Source: Paucidesulfovibrio gracilis DSM 16080 (GTDB taxonomy: Bacteria; Desulfobacterota; Desulfovibrionia; Desulfovibrionales; Desulfovibrionaceae). From it: a stretch of DNA of 64,000 nt. The DNA lies in NCBI RefSeq assembly GCF_900167125.1, contig NZ_FUYC01000007.1, positions 1 through 64,000 of the forward strand, given 5' to 3'. Of this stretch, positions 1-7,809 are shown piece after piece (position 1 is the stretch's first letter; every line of letters starts with the position of its first letter). The translations under genes and the position numbers were made by a program. Below the pieces are notes generated by a model. The model was not told the origin of the DNA. It saw only the letters and a list, made by a program, of their open reading frames with translations, and did no database searches.

Positions 1-75
<75 letters not shown>

Positions 76-283
76 TCAGTGAAGGGACACTCTGTTTACT
101 CGCGCCGCCCTTACCTGTCAACCCTTTCATTTCACTTTTTTCTAGAATAAAAATATCCGGTATCATTCATCATATTCTAGAGCTTTACTTTTGACATTTT
201 TCTGTTATATCCACACACTTCATTCATTCTCGGTGTGGTGTACGCACCAGAACAGCGAATCATCCCCGCAGGAGTAGTCTCAG
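76..283. promoter_or_regulatory. Divergent tRNA-Gly/dksA intergenic region with spaced inverted repeat
   Basis: This AT-rich stretch separates two divergent genes. It holds an 8-bp inverted repeat, TCTAGAAT at 141-148 and ATTCTAGA at 174-181, whose centres are about 33 bp apart. Each arm is itself nearly palindromic. A TTGACA lies at 191-196 but has no well-placed -10 box, so I do not assign a promoter. An operator role for the repeat is inference. Confidence 0.35.
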
Positions 284-646
284 ATGGATGCCAAAGATAT
301 CAAGTATTTCCGCGAAGTGCTCGAAGGTCTGCTCAATGACATCATGCAAAAAAGCCAAGAGACCATTGAGGATATGACCGAGTCCGGGGAGATCTATGCC
401 GACCCCGCGGACAGAGCCACAGCCGAATCTGACCGCGCCTTCACTCTGCGCATTCGCGATCGCGAACGCAAACTTGTGCGCAAGGTCCAGCAGGCGTTGC
501 AGCGTATTGATGACGGCGAATTCGGGCTGTGTTCCGAATGCGGCGAGGAAATAGGCACGGCACGGCTCAAGGCGCGCCCCATGACCACCCTCTGCATCCA
601 ATGCAAAAGTAAACAGGAAGAGGACGAAAAAGTACGGGGCGACTAG
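284..646 (+). CDS. dksA: RNA polymerase-binding transcription factor DksA
   Basis: This 120-residue protein is of DksA/TraR type and should bind the RNA polymerase secondary channel and adjust initiation together with (p)ppGpp. An N-terminal helical coiled coil carries the tip motif D40-P-A-D43-R-A45, matching the DxxDxA signature of true DksA proteins. A C-terminal zinc finger has C83-x2-C86 and C104-x2-C107, so it is the four-cysteine form. A GGAGTAG ribosome site lies ahead of the ATG. It is shorter than the 151-residue E. coli protein, mainly at the N terminus, as is usual outside gammaproteobacteria. The gene is followed 21 bp later by the RqcH-like gene and may be co-transcribed with it. 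Confidence 0.93.
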   Translation: MDAKDIKYFREVLEGLLNDIMQKSQETIEDMTESGEIYADPADRATAESDRAFTLRIRDRERKLVRKVQQALQRIDDGEFGLCSECGEEIGTARLKARPMTTLCIQCKSKQEEDEKVRGD

Positions 647-667
647 CAGTCAACTCGCGGCAAAACA

Positions 668-2206
668 ATGGAAGCCAACTTTTTTCGCCACCTGGTCCAG
701 GAGGCCGGGGAGGTGCTCCTCGGGCGACGGATCGAAAAAATCCAAGCCCCTGACGAGAATGTGTGGACCGTCCGCCTGGACGGTCCGCTTGCGACAAGAC
801 ACCTTCTCTTTCGTCCCGCCAAGCATGGGGGGCTGTTCTTCTTTTCCGAACAAAAACCGGCCAACCCGCTGGCTCCGCCCGCCCGCGTTATGTGGCTGCG
901 AAAGCGCATCCAAGGGCGACGCATCATTGCATGCCATTCGGACTGGTCCCGCTTGCGGCTGGCTCTTGAGTTGACGCCGTCCCGCCGCCAAGGAGCCGCC
1001 CGATTCGTATTGCTGGACCTGCGCACAGGCATCCGGCTGTCTGACGAACTGCCTGCAGATTTTTCGGACCGCATTTCCTGGCCAGACCTCAAATCAATTC
1101 AGAATGATCCCAACATCTGGCGGGGGCACCCCCAGATATCGCCACCATTACGCCGTCGTCTCACGGCTCTGGATGAGGAGGATGCCAGGGAGCTGTACGA
1201 ACTGGTTACCTGCGCGCAACGACCGGTCCGATTTTACGTTCCACAATATGCCGATGGTCCGGGCATGCCGTTGATTTGGCCTGTTTCCGGTCAAAACCAA
1301 ACTTTTCCTTCTGCTCTCAAAGCAGCCCAGGCCTGGGGTGTTCCCACGCTTTTTCCCGAGCTTGAAGCCCGGGTCGAACGGCCGGAACAGGTCCAGCGCA
1401 AACGCCGAACAAAGAAAATTCTTCGTGCTCTGGAGAAACTCGACCAGGAAAAAGCACGGTTGCAACGTCTTATGGATTTGCGCCAACAGGGAGAGATCAT
1501 CAAGGCCAACATGCATCTGCTGGCGGAGTATCACCCGGAGACCAGCCCCCTGCCGAAACAAATGAAGCTGTCACACCCGGAACACGGCGAGGCAGTACTT
1601 GATTTTGATCCACGACGTTCGCCTTCAGAAAACATGGAGCAATGCTTTCGGCTGGCGGACAAAGGCGAACGGGGCTTCGTGCATCTGGCCCGACGCCGCA
1701 ACGAGCTGGGCCGGGAGCTGGCCCGAGTGGAGCAGGGAAACATTTCCGCCCAGGATGCCCCGCCGTCTGCCAAAGAAGCAACGGCCCCCGCTCCGTTACC
1801 GAAAAAATGGCAACAGCTTGCCGTCCACCTCTTCACCACCTCGGACGGCTTTACCGTGGCGCGCGGCAAAAACAAAAAAGCCAACCACGAGATGCTCTCA
1901 AAGGCGGCAAGTCCCTTTGACTACTGGTTCCATGCCGCCAACGGTCCCAGTTCCCATGTCATTCTGAAACGGGATCATCCTGGGCAGGATGTACCCCGCC
2001 GGTCTCTTGAGGAGGCTGCGGCGCTCTGTTCGCTAAAAAGCGCCTTCAAGGCCGACGGCAAAGTGGAGATCATGTTCGCCCTTGTTAAGGACGTGCGCAA
2101 GGTCAAGGGCTGGGCGCATGGGCAGGTCAGCGTACAGCAGGTTCAGGGGACGGTAATCGCCAGACCGGATCAGGAACTGGAGACCCGACTCGCCCGACGA
2201 GAATAA
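668..2206 (+). CDS. NFACT family protein, RqcH/Rqc2 homologue
   Basis: This 512-residue protein has the layout of bacterial RqcH: an N-terminal NFACT-N region beginning near NFFRHL, a charged coiled coil around residues 230-290 (KRRTKKILRALEKLDQEKAR), and a C-terminal NFACT-R RNA-binding domain around 375-490 containing ARGKNKKANHEMLSK and DYWFHA. Family members bind stalled 50S subunits carrying peptidyl-tRNA and add alanine tails for degradation. Older annotations call them fibronectin-binding proteins. The length is somewhat below the 550-570 residues of Bacillus RqcH, consistent with a reduced middle region. It overlaps nothing and converges on the permease gene 6 bp downstream. Confidence 0.85.
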   Translation: MEANFFRHLVQEAGEVLLGRRIEKIQAPDENVWTVRLDGPLATRHLLFRPAKHGGLFFFSEQKPANPLAPPARVMWLRKRIQGRRIIACHSDWSRLRLALELTPSRRQGAARFVLLDLRTGIRLSDELPADFSDRISWPDLKSIQNDPNIWRGHPQISPPLRRRLTALDEEDARELYELVTCAQRPVRFYVPQYADGPGMPLIWPVSGQNQTFPSALKAAQAWGVPTLFPELEARVERPEQVQRKRRTKKILRALEKLDQEKARLQRLMDLRQQGEIIKANMHLLAEYHPETSPLPKQMKLSHPEHGEAVLDFDPRRSPSENMEQCFRLADKGERGFVHLARRRNELGRELARVEQGNISAQDAPPSAKEATAPAPLPKKWQQLAVHLFTTSDGFTVARGKNKKANHEMLSKAASPFDYWFHAANGPSSHVILKRDHPGQDVPRRSLEEAAALCSLKSAFKADGKVEIMFALVKDVRKVKGWAHGQVSVQQVQGTVIARPDQELETRLARRE

Positions 2207-2212
2207 TTCGGT

Positions 2213-3316
2213 TCAGCAGTCCTCGCCCCGATTCTGCAACGCCTCATGGTACTCCTCACCGTAGATTTGCAGCATGACCATGACAAAGGAAAGGATCAAC
2301 GGTCCATAAAGTATTCCTTTGAAACCGAACACGGACACGGCGCCGAGAATGGCGAGGAAGATGTAGAACGGCGAGACCTTTTGTGCCCCCCGCAACAAAA
2401 GGGGCCGTAAAAACGTATCGATGTTGACGACCAGACCAATGCACCAGAGGAACAGGAACAAAGACCAGCCCCACTCCCCGTTCACGGCAAGATAGATGAC
2501 CGCGGGCCACCAGATCAGGCTGGCACCCACCACGGGAATAAGCGCGGCAAAGGCCATCATGGTTCCCCAGAACAAACCGGGAAAGCCCACCGCAGCAAAG
2601 CCGATCCCCCCGGCAAGACCTTGCAGGGCCGCCACAAAAAGGCTGCCCAGAAGCACACTCCGCGAAACCCGTTGCAGACTGTCGATGATGATATCTTCCT
2701 GGTATCGCTTCAGCGGACAGAGGTACTTGAGCCGTTGAACCATATTGGGTCCATCCAGCAGGAAAAAAAAGATCATCCCCACCAGCAGCAGAAATTTAAG
2801 CAGCAACCCGGCCGCGTCCCGCAGCAGCCCCCGGCTCATATCCAAAAGGTATTGGGCGAATTGTTCGGAATAGCCGAGCAGCTTTTCATCCAGATTAAGT
2901 TGCTCGACCTTCACGAACGGAAGATGCACCTTGACCCATTCCAGATAGCCGGCCATGGCACCGTCCCCGATCCACCGATCGAAATCCGTTGTCACGGCCC
3001 ATTCGCGAATGGCACGCAAGGACTCTGCCCCCTGGACCGCCAATCCGAAAAGAAGGAAAAAAAGCGGCACAACAATCAATAGAGCAATGCCGCACGTGGT
3101 CAATCCGGCAGCAATGGTACGCCGATACCCGACCCGAGGCACCAGTCGTATATATAAAGGATAGGTAATGATGGACAACACGGCTGCAAACACGAAAGTG
3201 TGCAGGAAAGGAGAAAAAATCCGATAGGTCAAAAAAAGAGCGAAAAGAAGCAGCACCCCTAAAAAGGATGTATAAATCCGGCTGCCCAAAAAAGGCGTGG
3301 CGTTTCGATCCCCCAC
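2213..3316 (-). CDS. AI-2E family transporter (PerM-like membrane protein)
   Basis: This 367-residue integral membrane protein has about eight predicted transmembrane segments: paired N-terminal helices, a soluble loop around residues 100-165, then a hydrophobic bundle with the family signature GFPGLFWGTMMAFAALIPVVG. The family contains the AI-2 exporter TqsA, PerM and Na+/H+ antiporter-like members, so the substrate cannot be given. The start is GTG at 3316, chosen because AAGGAA lies at proper spacing. It is transcribed towards the NFACT gene, and the two stop codons lie only a few bases apart with no obvious terminator between them. Confidence 0.88.
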   Translation of the reverse strand: MGDRNATPFLGSRIYTSFLGVLLLFALFLTYRIFSPFLHTFVFAAVLSIITYPLYIRLVPRVGYRRTIAAGLTTCGIALLIVVPLFFLLFGLAVQGAESLRAIREWAVTTDFDRWIGDGAMAGYLEWVKVHLPFVKVEQLNLDEKLLGYSEQFAQYLLDMSRGLLRDAAGLLLKFLLLVGMIFFFLLDGPNMVQRLKYLCPLKRYQEDIIIDSLQRVSRSVLLGSLFVAALQGLAGGIGFAAVGFPGLFWGTMMAFAALIPVVGASLIWWPAVIYLAVNGEWGWSLFLFLWCIGLVVNIDTFLRPLLLRGAQKVSPFYIFLAILGAVSVFGFKGILYGPLILSFVMVMLQIYGEEYHEALQNRGEDC

Positions 3317-3340
3317 GTTTGCATTCCTTGTTGTTGAGAA

Positions 3341-3550
3341 TTATTCACGATCCTGTTCCCCGTCTTTTTTTTGACGGGAGTCCATCCTGTCACGAAACGT
3401 CAGGCTCGCCAGGCACCCGCAAAGCATGCCCAGCGCTACGGCCTTGGGCAGGGGGATAAGGCCGGTCCAGCCCACAATGGCTCCCAAGGAGCCACCCAAA
3501 AAAATACCCTTGACCATCACTTCCATGGTCTTCCACATGTTGCCTGCCAT
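3341..3550 (-). CDS. Small conserved-type membrane protein, function unknown
   Basis: This 69-residue protein has one or two hydrophobic stretches (GIFLGGSLGAIVGWTG and AVALGMLCGCLASL) and a very charged tail ending DSRQKKDGEQDRE. An AAGGA ribosome site precedes the ATG. The stop lies 24 bp before the GTG start of the AI-2E transporter on the same strand, so the two probably form an operon and the small protein could be an accessory subunit. I recognise no named family. Confidence 0.65.
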   Translation of the reverse strand: MAGNMWKTMEVMVKGIFLGGSLGAIVGWTGLIPLPKAVALGMLCGCLASLTFRDRMDSRQKKDGEQDRE

Positions 3551-3727
3551 GGGATCCTTCCTTGCTGTAAGAAAAAGCGCGAGTTCGATGTCGTATCGGG
3601 TGGTCGTGGATTTCTTGTGTCACAAATTGCCACGCCCCACAAGAAGCGCTTCCCTTTCCGACCGAAAGCGCATAGGTTTTCCACTCGGCATTGAGACCGT
3701 CCTGAAACCAACAACCTCAAAGATATT

Positions 3728-4711
3728 ATGCTCCACCGCATCCTTCGATCCATTGTGGAGGTATTCAAGCAAGGCACCTCCGCCTCCTTGACGTTGTTCA
3801 AGGTCATGATCCCCATCGTGTTCGCGGTGCGACTGCTCCAGGAATTCGACCTGATCCGGCTCCTGGCCGATCCCTTGGGACCGGTAATGCGGTTGGTGGG
3901 TCTGCCTCCGGAAATGGGTCTCGTCTGGGCAACCGCGCTCCTGAACAACATTTATTCCGGCATGATCGTTTTTCTCTCCCTGGTGGAGAACGCCCCGATA
4001 ACCGAGGCGCAGGCCACTGTCCTGGGCGTCATGGTTCTCATCGCGCACGGTCTGCCCGTAGAATTATCCATTGCCCGCAAATCCGGACCACGGCTTTTCT
4101 TTCAAGGGCTTTCCCGCGTCGGTGGCGCTCTGCTGCTGGGGTGGCTGCTGAGCCAAATATATACCAACTTCGACCTGCTTCAGGGACCGGCCAACGTGCT
4201 CCTGCAACCGGAAGCGGGTACCGGTCCCGTTCCCTGGGGACCATGGATCCTGGATCAAGCAGTAAATCTGATTTCCATTTACGGCATCATCCTGGCTCTG
4301 GTCGGGATCATGCGCATACTTGAAGCCGTGGGCGTCATCAATCTGGCGAACCGTCTGCTCCGTCCGCTCCTGCGCATCATCGGCATCGGTCCCAAAGCTT
4401 CGGCCATTACCGTGGTAGGGCTTACCCTGGGCCTTTCCTATGGTGGTGGCCTGATCATTCACGGCGCACGCTCCGGCGAAATCGACCGTCGCGACGTCTT
4501 TTACTCCCTTACCCTCATGGGGGTCTGCCATAGTCTTGTGGAAGATACGTTCCTCTTGGTCATGCTTGGAGGACACCTCTCCGGCTTACTTTGGGGACGC
4601 CTGTTCTATTCCCTGTTTTTCGTGGCCCTGCTTGTTCAATTGGTGCGATACCTCCCCGGACGATTTTGTGATCGCTTTTTCTGGGGACCGCCCGAATCCA
4701 AAGGAGCATAA
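3728..4711 (+). CDS. Nucleoside recognition (Gate) domain membrane protein
   Basis: This 327-residue polytopic membrane protein carries two Gate-type repeats, around residues 20-125 and 180-300, each with the glycine-rich pattern seen in nucleoside transporters and the spore proteins SpmA/SpmB (for example LGLSYGGGLIIHGARSGEI). The family is thought to form ligand-gated or transport modules, but the substrate here is unknown. The gene begins a plus-strand run. Its stop is two bases before the start of ridA, so the two are translationally close and probably co-transcribed. Confidence 0.75.
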   Translation: MLHRILRSIVEVFKQGTSASLTLFKVMIPIVFAVRLLQEFDLIRLLADPLGPVMRLVGLPPEMGLVWATALLNNIYSGMIVFLSLVENAPITEAQATVLGVMVLIAHGLPVELSIARKSGPRLFFQGLSRVGGALLLGWLLSQIYTNFDLLQGPANVLLQPEAGTGPVPWGPWILDQAVNLISIYGIILALVGIMRILEAVGVINLANRLLRPLLRIIGIGPKASAITVVGLTLGLSYGGGLIIHGARSGEIDRRDVFYSLTLMGVCHSLVEDTFLLVMLGGHLSGLLWGRLFYSLFFVALLVQLVRYLPGRFCDRFFWGPPESKGA

Positions 4712-4713
4712 CC

Positions 4714-5106
4714 ATGTCGGAAATCCAAATGATCCACACCTCCAAAGCCCCGGCCGCCGTGGGACCGTATTCCCAAGGAACCGCATGGAACGCTTTGGTC
4801 TTTGTCAGCGGCCAGCTCGGCCTGCTGCCTGAGAGCGGCACTTTTGCCGGTGGTCCCGAAGACTTCGAATCGCAAGCACGTCAGGCACTGCGCAATATGT
4901 CCGCCATTCTGGATGCCGCTGGATCAAGCCTGGAGCAAGTGCTCAACGTGGAAGTCTTTCTGACCGACATGGGGCAATTCGCCACATTCAACGCCATCTA
5001 TGAAGAATTTTTCAACACGCACAAGCCTGCACGAGCCGCCGTGGAAGTCGCTGGCCTGCCTAAAGGCGGGCTGGTCGAGGTAAAATGCACCGCCACAAAA
5101 TCGTAA
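4714..5106 (+). CDS. ridA: RidA family reactive intermediate (enamine/imine) deaminase
   Basis: This 130-residue protein is of normal RidA (YjgF/YER057c/UK114) length. The family hydrolyses 2-aminoacrylate and related enamines or imines made by PLP enzymes, protecting other PLP enzymes. The N-terminal KAPAAVGPYSQG, the catalytic arginine in HKPARAAVEV (R107) and the acidic residue in LVEVKC (E122) are all present. It acts as a cytosolic trimer in characterised relatives. It overlaps no neighbour, follows the Gate protein by two bases, and lies just upstream of the aromatic-pathway attenuator region. Confidence 0.92.
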   Translation: MSEIQMIHTSKAPAAVGPYSQGTAWNALVFVSGQLGLLPESGTFAGGPEDFESQARQALRNMSAILDAAGSSLEQVLNVEVFLTDMGQFATFNAIYEEFFNTHKPARAAVEVAGLPKGGLVEVKCTATKS

Positions 5107-5107
5107 C

Positions 5108-5137
5108 TTGACACACCTTTTCACCAAAGTGTAAACA
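5108..5137 (+). promoter_or_regulatory. Candidate promoter and small palindrome upstream of the Phe leader
   Basis: TTGACA at 5108-5113 is a perfect -35 hexamer located two bases after the ridA stop. With an 18-bp spacer the -10 would be TAAACA (5132-5137), which is weak. The same bases form one arm of the palindrome TAAACA-A-TGTTTA (5132-5144). If this promoter is real, the transcript starts very near the leader ATG and the leader peptide may be translated from a leaderless or near-leaderless mRNA. Read-through from ridA is the alternative. Confidence 0.35.
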
Positions 5138-5224
5138 ATGTTTATGACGACCCGAATCCGCACGAATTTCTTTTTTGTGTTTTTCTTTTTTACGGCTTTC
5201 CGCGGCCTCGGGGTGACGTTGTAA
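5138..5224 (+). CDS. Phenylalanine-rich leader peptide (pheL-like attenuator peptide)
   Basis: This 28-codon open frame starts at ATG 5138 (or in frame at ATG 5144) and ends at TAA 5222. Nine of its residues are phenylalanine, including FFFVFFFF at codons 11-18, and a further Phe codon falls at 5198-5200. This resembles the E. coli pheA leader peptide, which has a comparable Phe run. No good Shine-Dalgarno site is visible. It precedes, by 103 bp, the gene for the first committed enzyme of the ADTH aromatic pathway, and it overlaps the left arm of a predicted antiterminator at 5199-5207. It is too short to be picked up by ordinary gene finders. Confidence 0.72.
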   Translation: MFMTTRIRTNFFFVFFFFTAFRGLGVTL

Positions 5225-5286
5225 TCGATTTTCAACATATCAGATCGCCTCAAAGGGTCGCGGATCGTTCCGCGGCCTTTTTTCTT
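5199..5286 (+). terminator. Transcription attenuator: terminator with competing antiterminator
   Basis: The terminator stem pairs 5256-5264 (GGTCGCGGA) with 5269-5277 (TCCGCGGCC), nine pairs including one G-U, with a TCGT loop and TTTTTT at 5278-5283. The identical 9-mer TCCGCGGCC also occurs at 5199-5207, inside the leader frame just after the Phe run. It can pair with the same 5256-5264 arm and so exclude the terminator. A ribosome stalled on the Phe codons (5168-5191) would leave 5199-5207 free and allow read-through. A ribosome that reaches the stop at 5222 would cover it and the terminator would form. Confidence 0.72.
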
Positions 5287-5327
5287 TGGCTCCGGAACAC
5301 CCCGATCCCGGCGAAAAGGAGCTGACA

Positions 5328-6140
5328 ATGCTGCTGGGAAAAGCTGTTCGAATGGAACGCATCATGAATCGGGACAATGGCCGTTTGATCGTGGTTCCCC
5401 TGGATCACGGAGTAACAGTCGGTCCGATCTATGGCTTGGTGGATCTGCGAGACACGGTCAACAAGGTAGCGGACGGAGGAGCCAACGCCGTGCTCATGCA
5501 CAAAGGCCTGCCCCGTTGTTCGCACCGGGGAACAGGACGCGACATCGGATTGATCGTACATCTTTCCGCATCCACGGCACTCTCCCCCACACCCAACGCA
5601 AAAACCATGGTCGGTACCGTGGAAGACGCCATCAAACTTGGAGCCGACGCGGTAAGCATTCACGTGAACCTGGGCGACGAAAGCGAACGCTCCATGCTCT
5701 CGGATCTCGGTGCACTCTGCTCCCGGGCCGGAGACTGGGGAATGCCCGTACTGGCCATGCTCTATGCTCGCGGTCCCAAGGTAAAAGATGAATACGCCCC
5801 GGATGTCGTGGCCCACTGCGCCCGGGTGGGAATGGAGCTTGGAGCCGACATCGTCAAGGTCAACTACACGGGTGATCCGGAATCATTCCAACGCGTCACC
5901 GAAGGATGCTGCGTTCCCGTGGTCATTGCTGGCGGCCCCAAAGTCGACAGCAACTACGACCTGGTCCGCATGGTTCATGACTCGGTCCAGGCGGGCGGAG
6001 CCGGCATTTCCGTGGGGCGAAACATCTTCCAGCACGACCATCCCGCCCGTCTGGTGCGCTCCCTGTACAAGGTCGTCCATGAGGGATGGAGCGTGGAACA
6101 GGCTCTTCCGCTCCTGGATTCTCCCGAAAGCGCACAATAA
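5328..6140 (+). CDS. 2-amino-3,7-dideoxy-D-threo-hept-6-ulosonate synthase (class I aldolase family)
   Basis: This 270-residue (beta/alpha)8 aldolase-family protein has the FbaB/LacD-like pattern of archaeal and deltaproteobacterial ADTH synthase. It should condense L-aspartate semialdehyde with a deoxy-ketohexose phosphate, the first step of the alternative route to 3-dehydroquinate used in place of DAHP synthase. Visible landmarks are [11 protein letters not shown] near residue 25, YARGPK (Y146) and the Schiff-base lysine K177 in DIVKVNY, then a GGPK phosphate loop. ATG 5328 with AAGGAG upstream was preferred to an upstream in-frame TTG. No partner dehydroquinate synthase II gene follows: a strong terminator closes the unit. 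Regulation by a Phe attenuator is indicated by the upstream leader. Confidence 0.85.
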   Translation: MLLGKAVRMERIMNRDNGRLIVVPLDHGVTVGPIYGLVDLRDTVNKVADGGANAVLMHKGLPRCSHRGTGRDIGLIVHLSASTALSPTPNAKTMVGTVEDAIKLGADAVSIHVNLGDESERSMLSDLGALCSRAGDWGMPVLAMLYARGPKVKDEYAPDVVAHCARVGMELGADIVKVNYTGDPESFQRVTEGCCVPVVIAGGPKVDSNYDLVRMVHDSVQAGGAGISVGRNIFQHDHPARLVRSLYKVVHEGWSVEQALPLLDSPESAQ

Positions 6141-6174
6141 ACAAACTCTTCCTTCCTGTGTCGGCAAGACCTAC

Positions 6175-6206
6175 GGCCCGGTTGATTCACCGGGCCTTTT
6201 CGTTTA
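6175..6206 (+). terminator. Rho-independent terminator after ADTH synthase
   Basis: A perfect 8-bp stem (GGCCCGGT at 6175-6182 with ACCGGGCC at 6189-6196), a 6-base loop, and TTTTCGTTT form a convincing terminator 35 bp after the ADTH synthase stop. It makes that gene a single-gene transcript downstream of its attenuator. Confidence 0.88.
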
Positions 6207-6289
6207 CATATCAATGAATTAAATAAAGCATTATAGGATCGTCATCGGTTGACACCGTTTTTTTGTCCAGACCCATTGCATTCCTGACA

Positions 6290-6305
6290 TTATTTAACTA
6301 AATAA
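6290..6305. promoter_or_regulatory. A/T-rich palindrome upstream of cheY
   Basis: TTATTTA-AC-TAAATAA is a 7-bp inverted repeat with a 2-base centre, about 80 bp before cheY. TTGCAT at 6277-6282 is spaced 17 bp from TAAATA (6299-6304), so the palindrome could coincide with the -10 region of a cheY promoter and serve as an operator. This is inference from symmetry alone. Confidence 0.3.
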
Positions 6306-6387
6306 GGAAGAATACTCGGGTGTCTTGCATAGACAAATGGGCACGGCGATCCGGCCTGACCGTGATCAAGCAGGGAGGACTTAGACA

Positions 6388-6768
6388 ATGCCCGCAGATA
6401 AAAGCATGAGAATTCTGGTGGTTGATGACTTTTCCACCATGCGGAAAATCATTAAAAACATCCTGCGTCAGCTTGGATTTGAAAATGTCGTGGAAGCTGA
6501 CGACGGCACCACCGCATGGGATGTTTTGAACAAGGACAACATCGACTTTGTCGTTTCGGACTGGAACATGCCCAAGATGACGGGCATTGAGCTGTTGCGC
6601 AAGGTTCGCGCCAGCGAAGAATACGCCGACACCCCCTTCCTGATGGTTACAGCTGAGGCCCAGCAGGAAAACATCATCGAAGCGGTGCAGGCCAAGGTTT
6701 CCAACTATATTGTCAAACCCTTCACTCCGGAAACCATGAGTGAAAAAATCGACAAGATCTTCGGCTGA
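6388..6768 (+). CDS. cheY: CheY-like single-domain response regulator
   Basis: This 126-residue stand-alone receiver domain has the acidic pocket D13-D14, phospho-acceptor D58 in VSDWNMPKM, the switch threonine T88 in MVTAEA and K110 in IVKPF. The sequence FSTMRKIIKNILRQLGF is close to canonical CheY, which when phosphorylated binds the flagellar motor switch. A GGGAGGA ribosome site precedes the ATG. It is flanked by terminators on both sides, so it is transcribed alone. The FliT-like and GT9 genes a few kilobases away are compatible with a motility neighbourhood, although no CheA or motor gene is in view. Confidence 0.9.
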   Translation: MPADKSMRILVVDDFSTMRKIIKNILRQLGFENVVEADDGTTAWDVLNKDNIDFVVSDWNMPKMTGIELLRKVRASEEYADTPFLMVTAEAQQENIIEAVQAKVSNYIVKPFTPETMSEKIDKIFG

Positions 6769-6799
6769 CTGATTCTCGTTTTATCGCCAAAGACCAAAT

Positions 6800-6828
6800 G
6801 GGGAGTGTTTCGGCACTTCCCTTTTTTT
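6800..6828 (+). terminator. Rho-independent terminator after cheY
   Basis: The stem GGGGAGTG (6800-6807) with CACTTCCC (6814-6821), with one G-U pair and a 6-base loop, is followed by seven T residues. It lies about 30 bp after the cheY stop. Confidence 0.85.
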
Positions 6829-7001
6829 GTTGCACATCCCTATTCACAAAACTGCACTTTTCTGCACATTTTACTCTTTTTTTCTGCACATCTCGCGTGA
6901 CCTAAAACATAATAACCCGATTTTATTACTTTTCATTTTTAGGCACGATCCCTGCTATATGGTTTGTGTACTGCAACCAACCAGTGCAACAGGACCATTG
7001 C

Positions 7002-7433
7002 ATGAATACCTCACCCCTTCTGCTTACAGCCACGCTTTTGGCACTGCTTTGCGCGGCTGCGGCCCAGGCGCAGGATAACCAAGGTTCTGCGCCATGGGCC
7101 GCCCTCTTGGGGCTGCGCGAAACACCATGCGTAGGGAAAATGCTGCCAACAAAGCAGCGCAAGGAATTCATGCAACTCAAACGAGAACACGAAGATCTGC
7201 GACGGAAATTGGGACGGGAACTCTACACACGCCAACTGGAATACGATGTGTATTCGCGCTCCCGCCAGCGGCAAAAGGATCTGGACGAACTGGCCGATGA
7301 AATGCAGCGATTGCGGCAAAAACTGGTACATGAGGACCAACGCTTTTGCTCGGTGGTGCAGGAACGGTTCGGCCTGGATATCTCCAAGAATCTGCACTGC
7401 GTTCCCATGGACGCCATTTCCGCTGAAAAATAA
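7002..7433 (+). CDS. Exported helical protein, Spy/ZraP-like (tentative)
   Basis: This 143-residue protein begins with a clear signal peptide (residues 1-23, LLLTATLLALLCAAAAQAQ) and should be periplasmic. The mature part is strongly helical and charged, with heptad-like stretches (KEFMQLKREHEDLRRKLGRE, KDLDELADEMQRLRQKL). This recalls periplasmic Spy/CpxP/ZraP-type chaperone or metal-sensor proteins, but I see no diagnostic motif. Two cysteines, one in TPCVG and one in HCVPMD, could form a disulfide. Start ATG 7002 was chosen over an upstream in-frame ATG at 6966 because AGGA is correctly placed and the signal peptide then begins properly. It is coupled to the SHOCT gene 12 bp downstream. 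Confidence 0.65.
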   Translation: MNTSPLLLTATLLALLCAAAAQAQDNQGSAPWAALLGLRETPCVGKMLPTKQRKEFMQLKREHEDLRRKLGRELYTRQLEYDVYSRSRQRQKDLDELADEMQRLRQKLVHEDQRFCSVVQERFGLDISKNLHCVPMDAISAEK

Positions 7434-7445
7434 GGAGAATGCCAC

Positions 7446-7739
7446 ATGCCCTTCGGGGAACCACTTATGCACCACGCCAATTGCTCGTCGTTTACCGACG
7501 CCATATTTCATGGGTTTTCAGGACACCAAGGCTGGTTTCAGGGCTTTCACTTCCCGTTCGGAATGCTTGGACTGATTTTGCTGGTGGCGGGTACCATTTG
7601 GCTGCTTACCCGGAGGCGGGAATCCGTGTGCCAGGAAGCTCCGGATGTTTCGGCACTGGAGCTACTCCAACGCCGCTACGCTTCCGGGCATATTGATCGG
7701 GAAGAGTACCTCCGTCGTCGTACTGACCTGAATTCCTAA
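7446..7739 (+). CDS. SHOCT domain membrane protein
   Basis: This 97-residue protein has one transmembrane helix around residues 38-56 (FGMLGLILLVAGTIWLL) and a C-terminal SHOCT domain (LELLQRRYASGHIDREEYLRRR), the short amphipathic module found at the ends of many small membrane proteins. The N-terminal part is rich in His, Phe and Gly (FHGFSGHQGWFQGFHFPFG). TAAGGAG overlaps the stop of the preceding exported protein, so the pair is an operon. The molecular role of the family is not established. Confidence 0.75.
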   Translation: MPFGEPLMHHANCSSFTDAIFHGFSGHQGWFQGFHFPFGMLGLILLVAGTIWLLTRRRESVCQEAPDVSALELLQRRYASGHIDREEYLRRRTDLNS

Positions 7740-7765
7740 CGTATTTCTCTCCCCTCCTCACTCTA

Positions 7766-7804
7766 CCGGGACGCGGCGATTGCTGCCCCCTCGCCGCGTC
7801 CCGG
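7766..7804. repeat. 14-bp perfect hairpin
   Basis: CCGGGACGCGGCGA (7766-7779) pairs perfectly with 7791-7804 across an 11-base loop. There is no T tract on either side, so it is not a standard terminator by itself. It lies 27 bp after the SHOCT gene and 5 bp before a second, longer hairpin. Confidence 0.7.
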
Positions 7805-7809
7805 CATAC

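Noticed and set aside
191-209. TTGACA close to TTATAT upstream of dksA as a sigma70 promoter
   Set aside because: Spacing between the boxes is only about 8 bases, too short for a functional promoter.
5286-5327. TTG start extending the ADTH synthase by 14 residues
   Set aside because: The extension lies downstream of the terminator tract and lacks a ribosome site, whereas ATG 5328 has AAGGAG and gives the family length.
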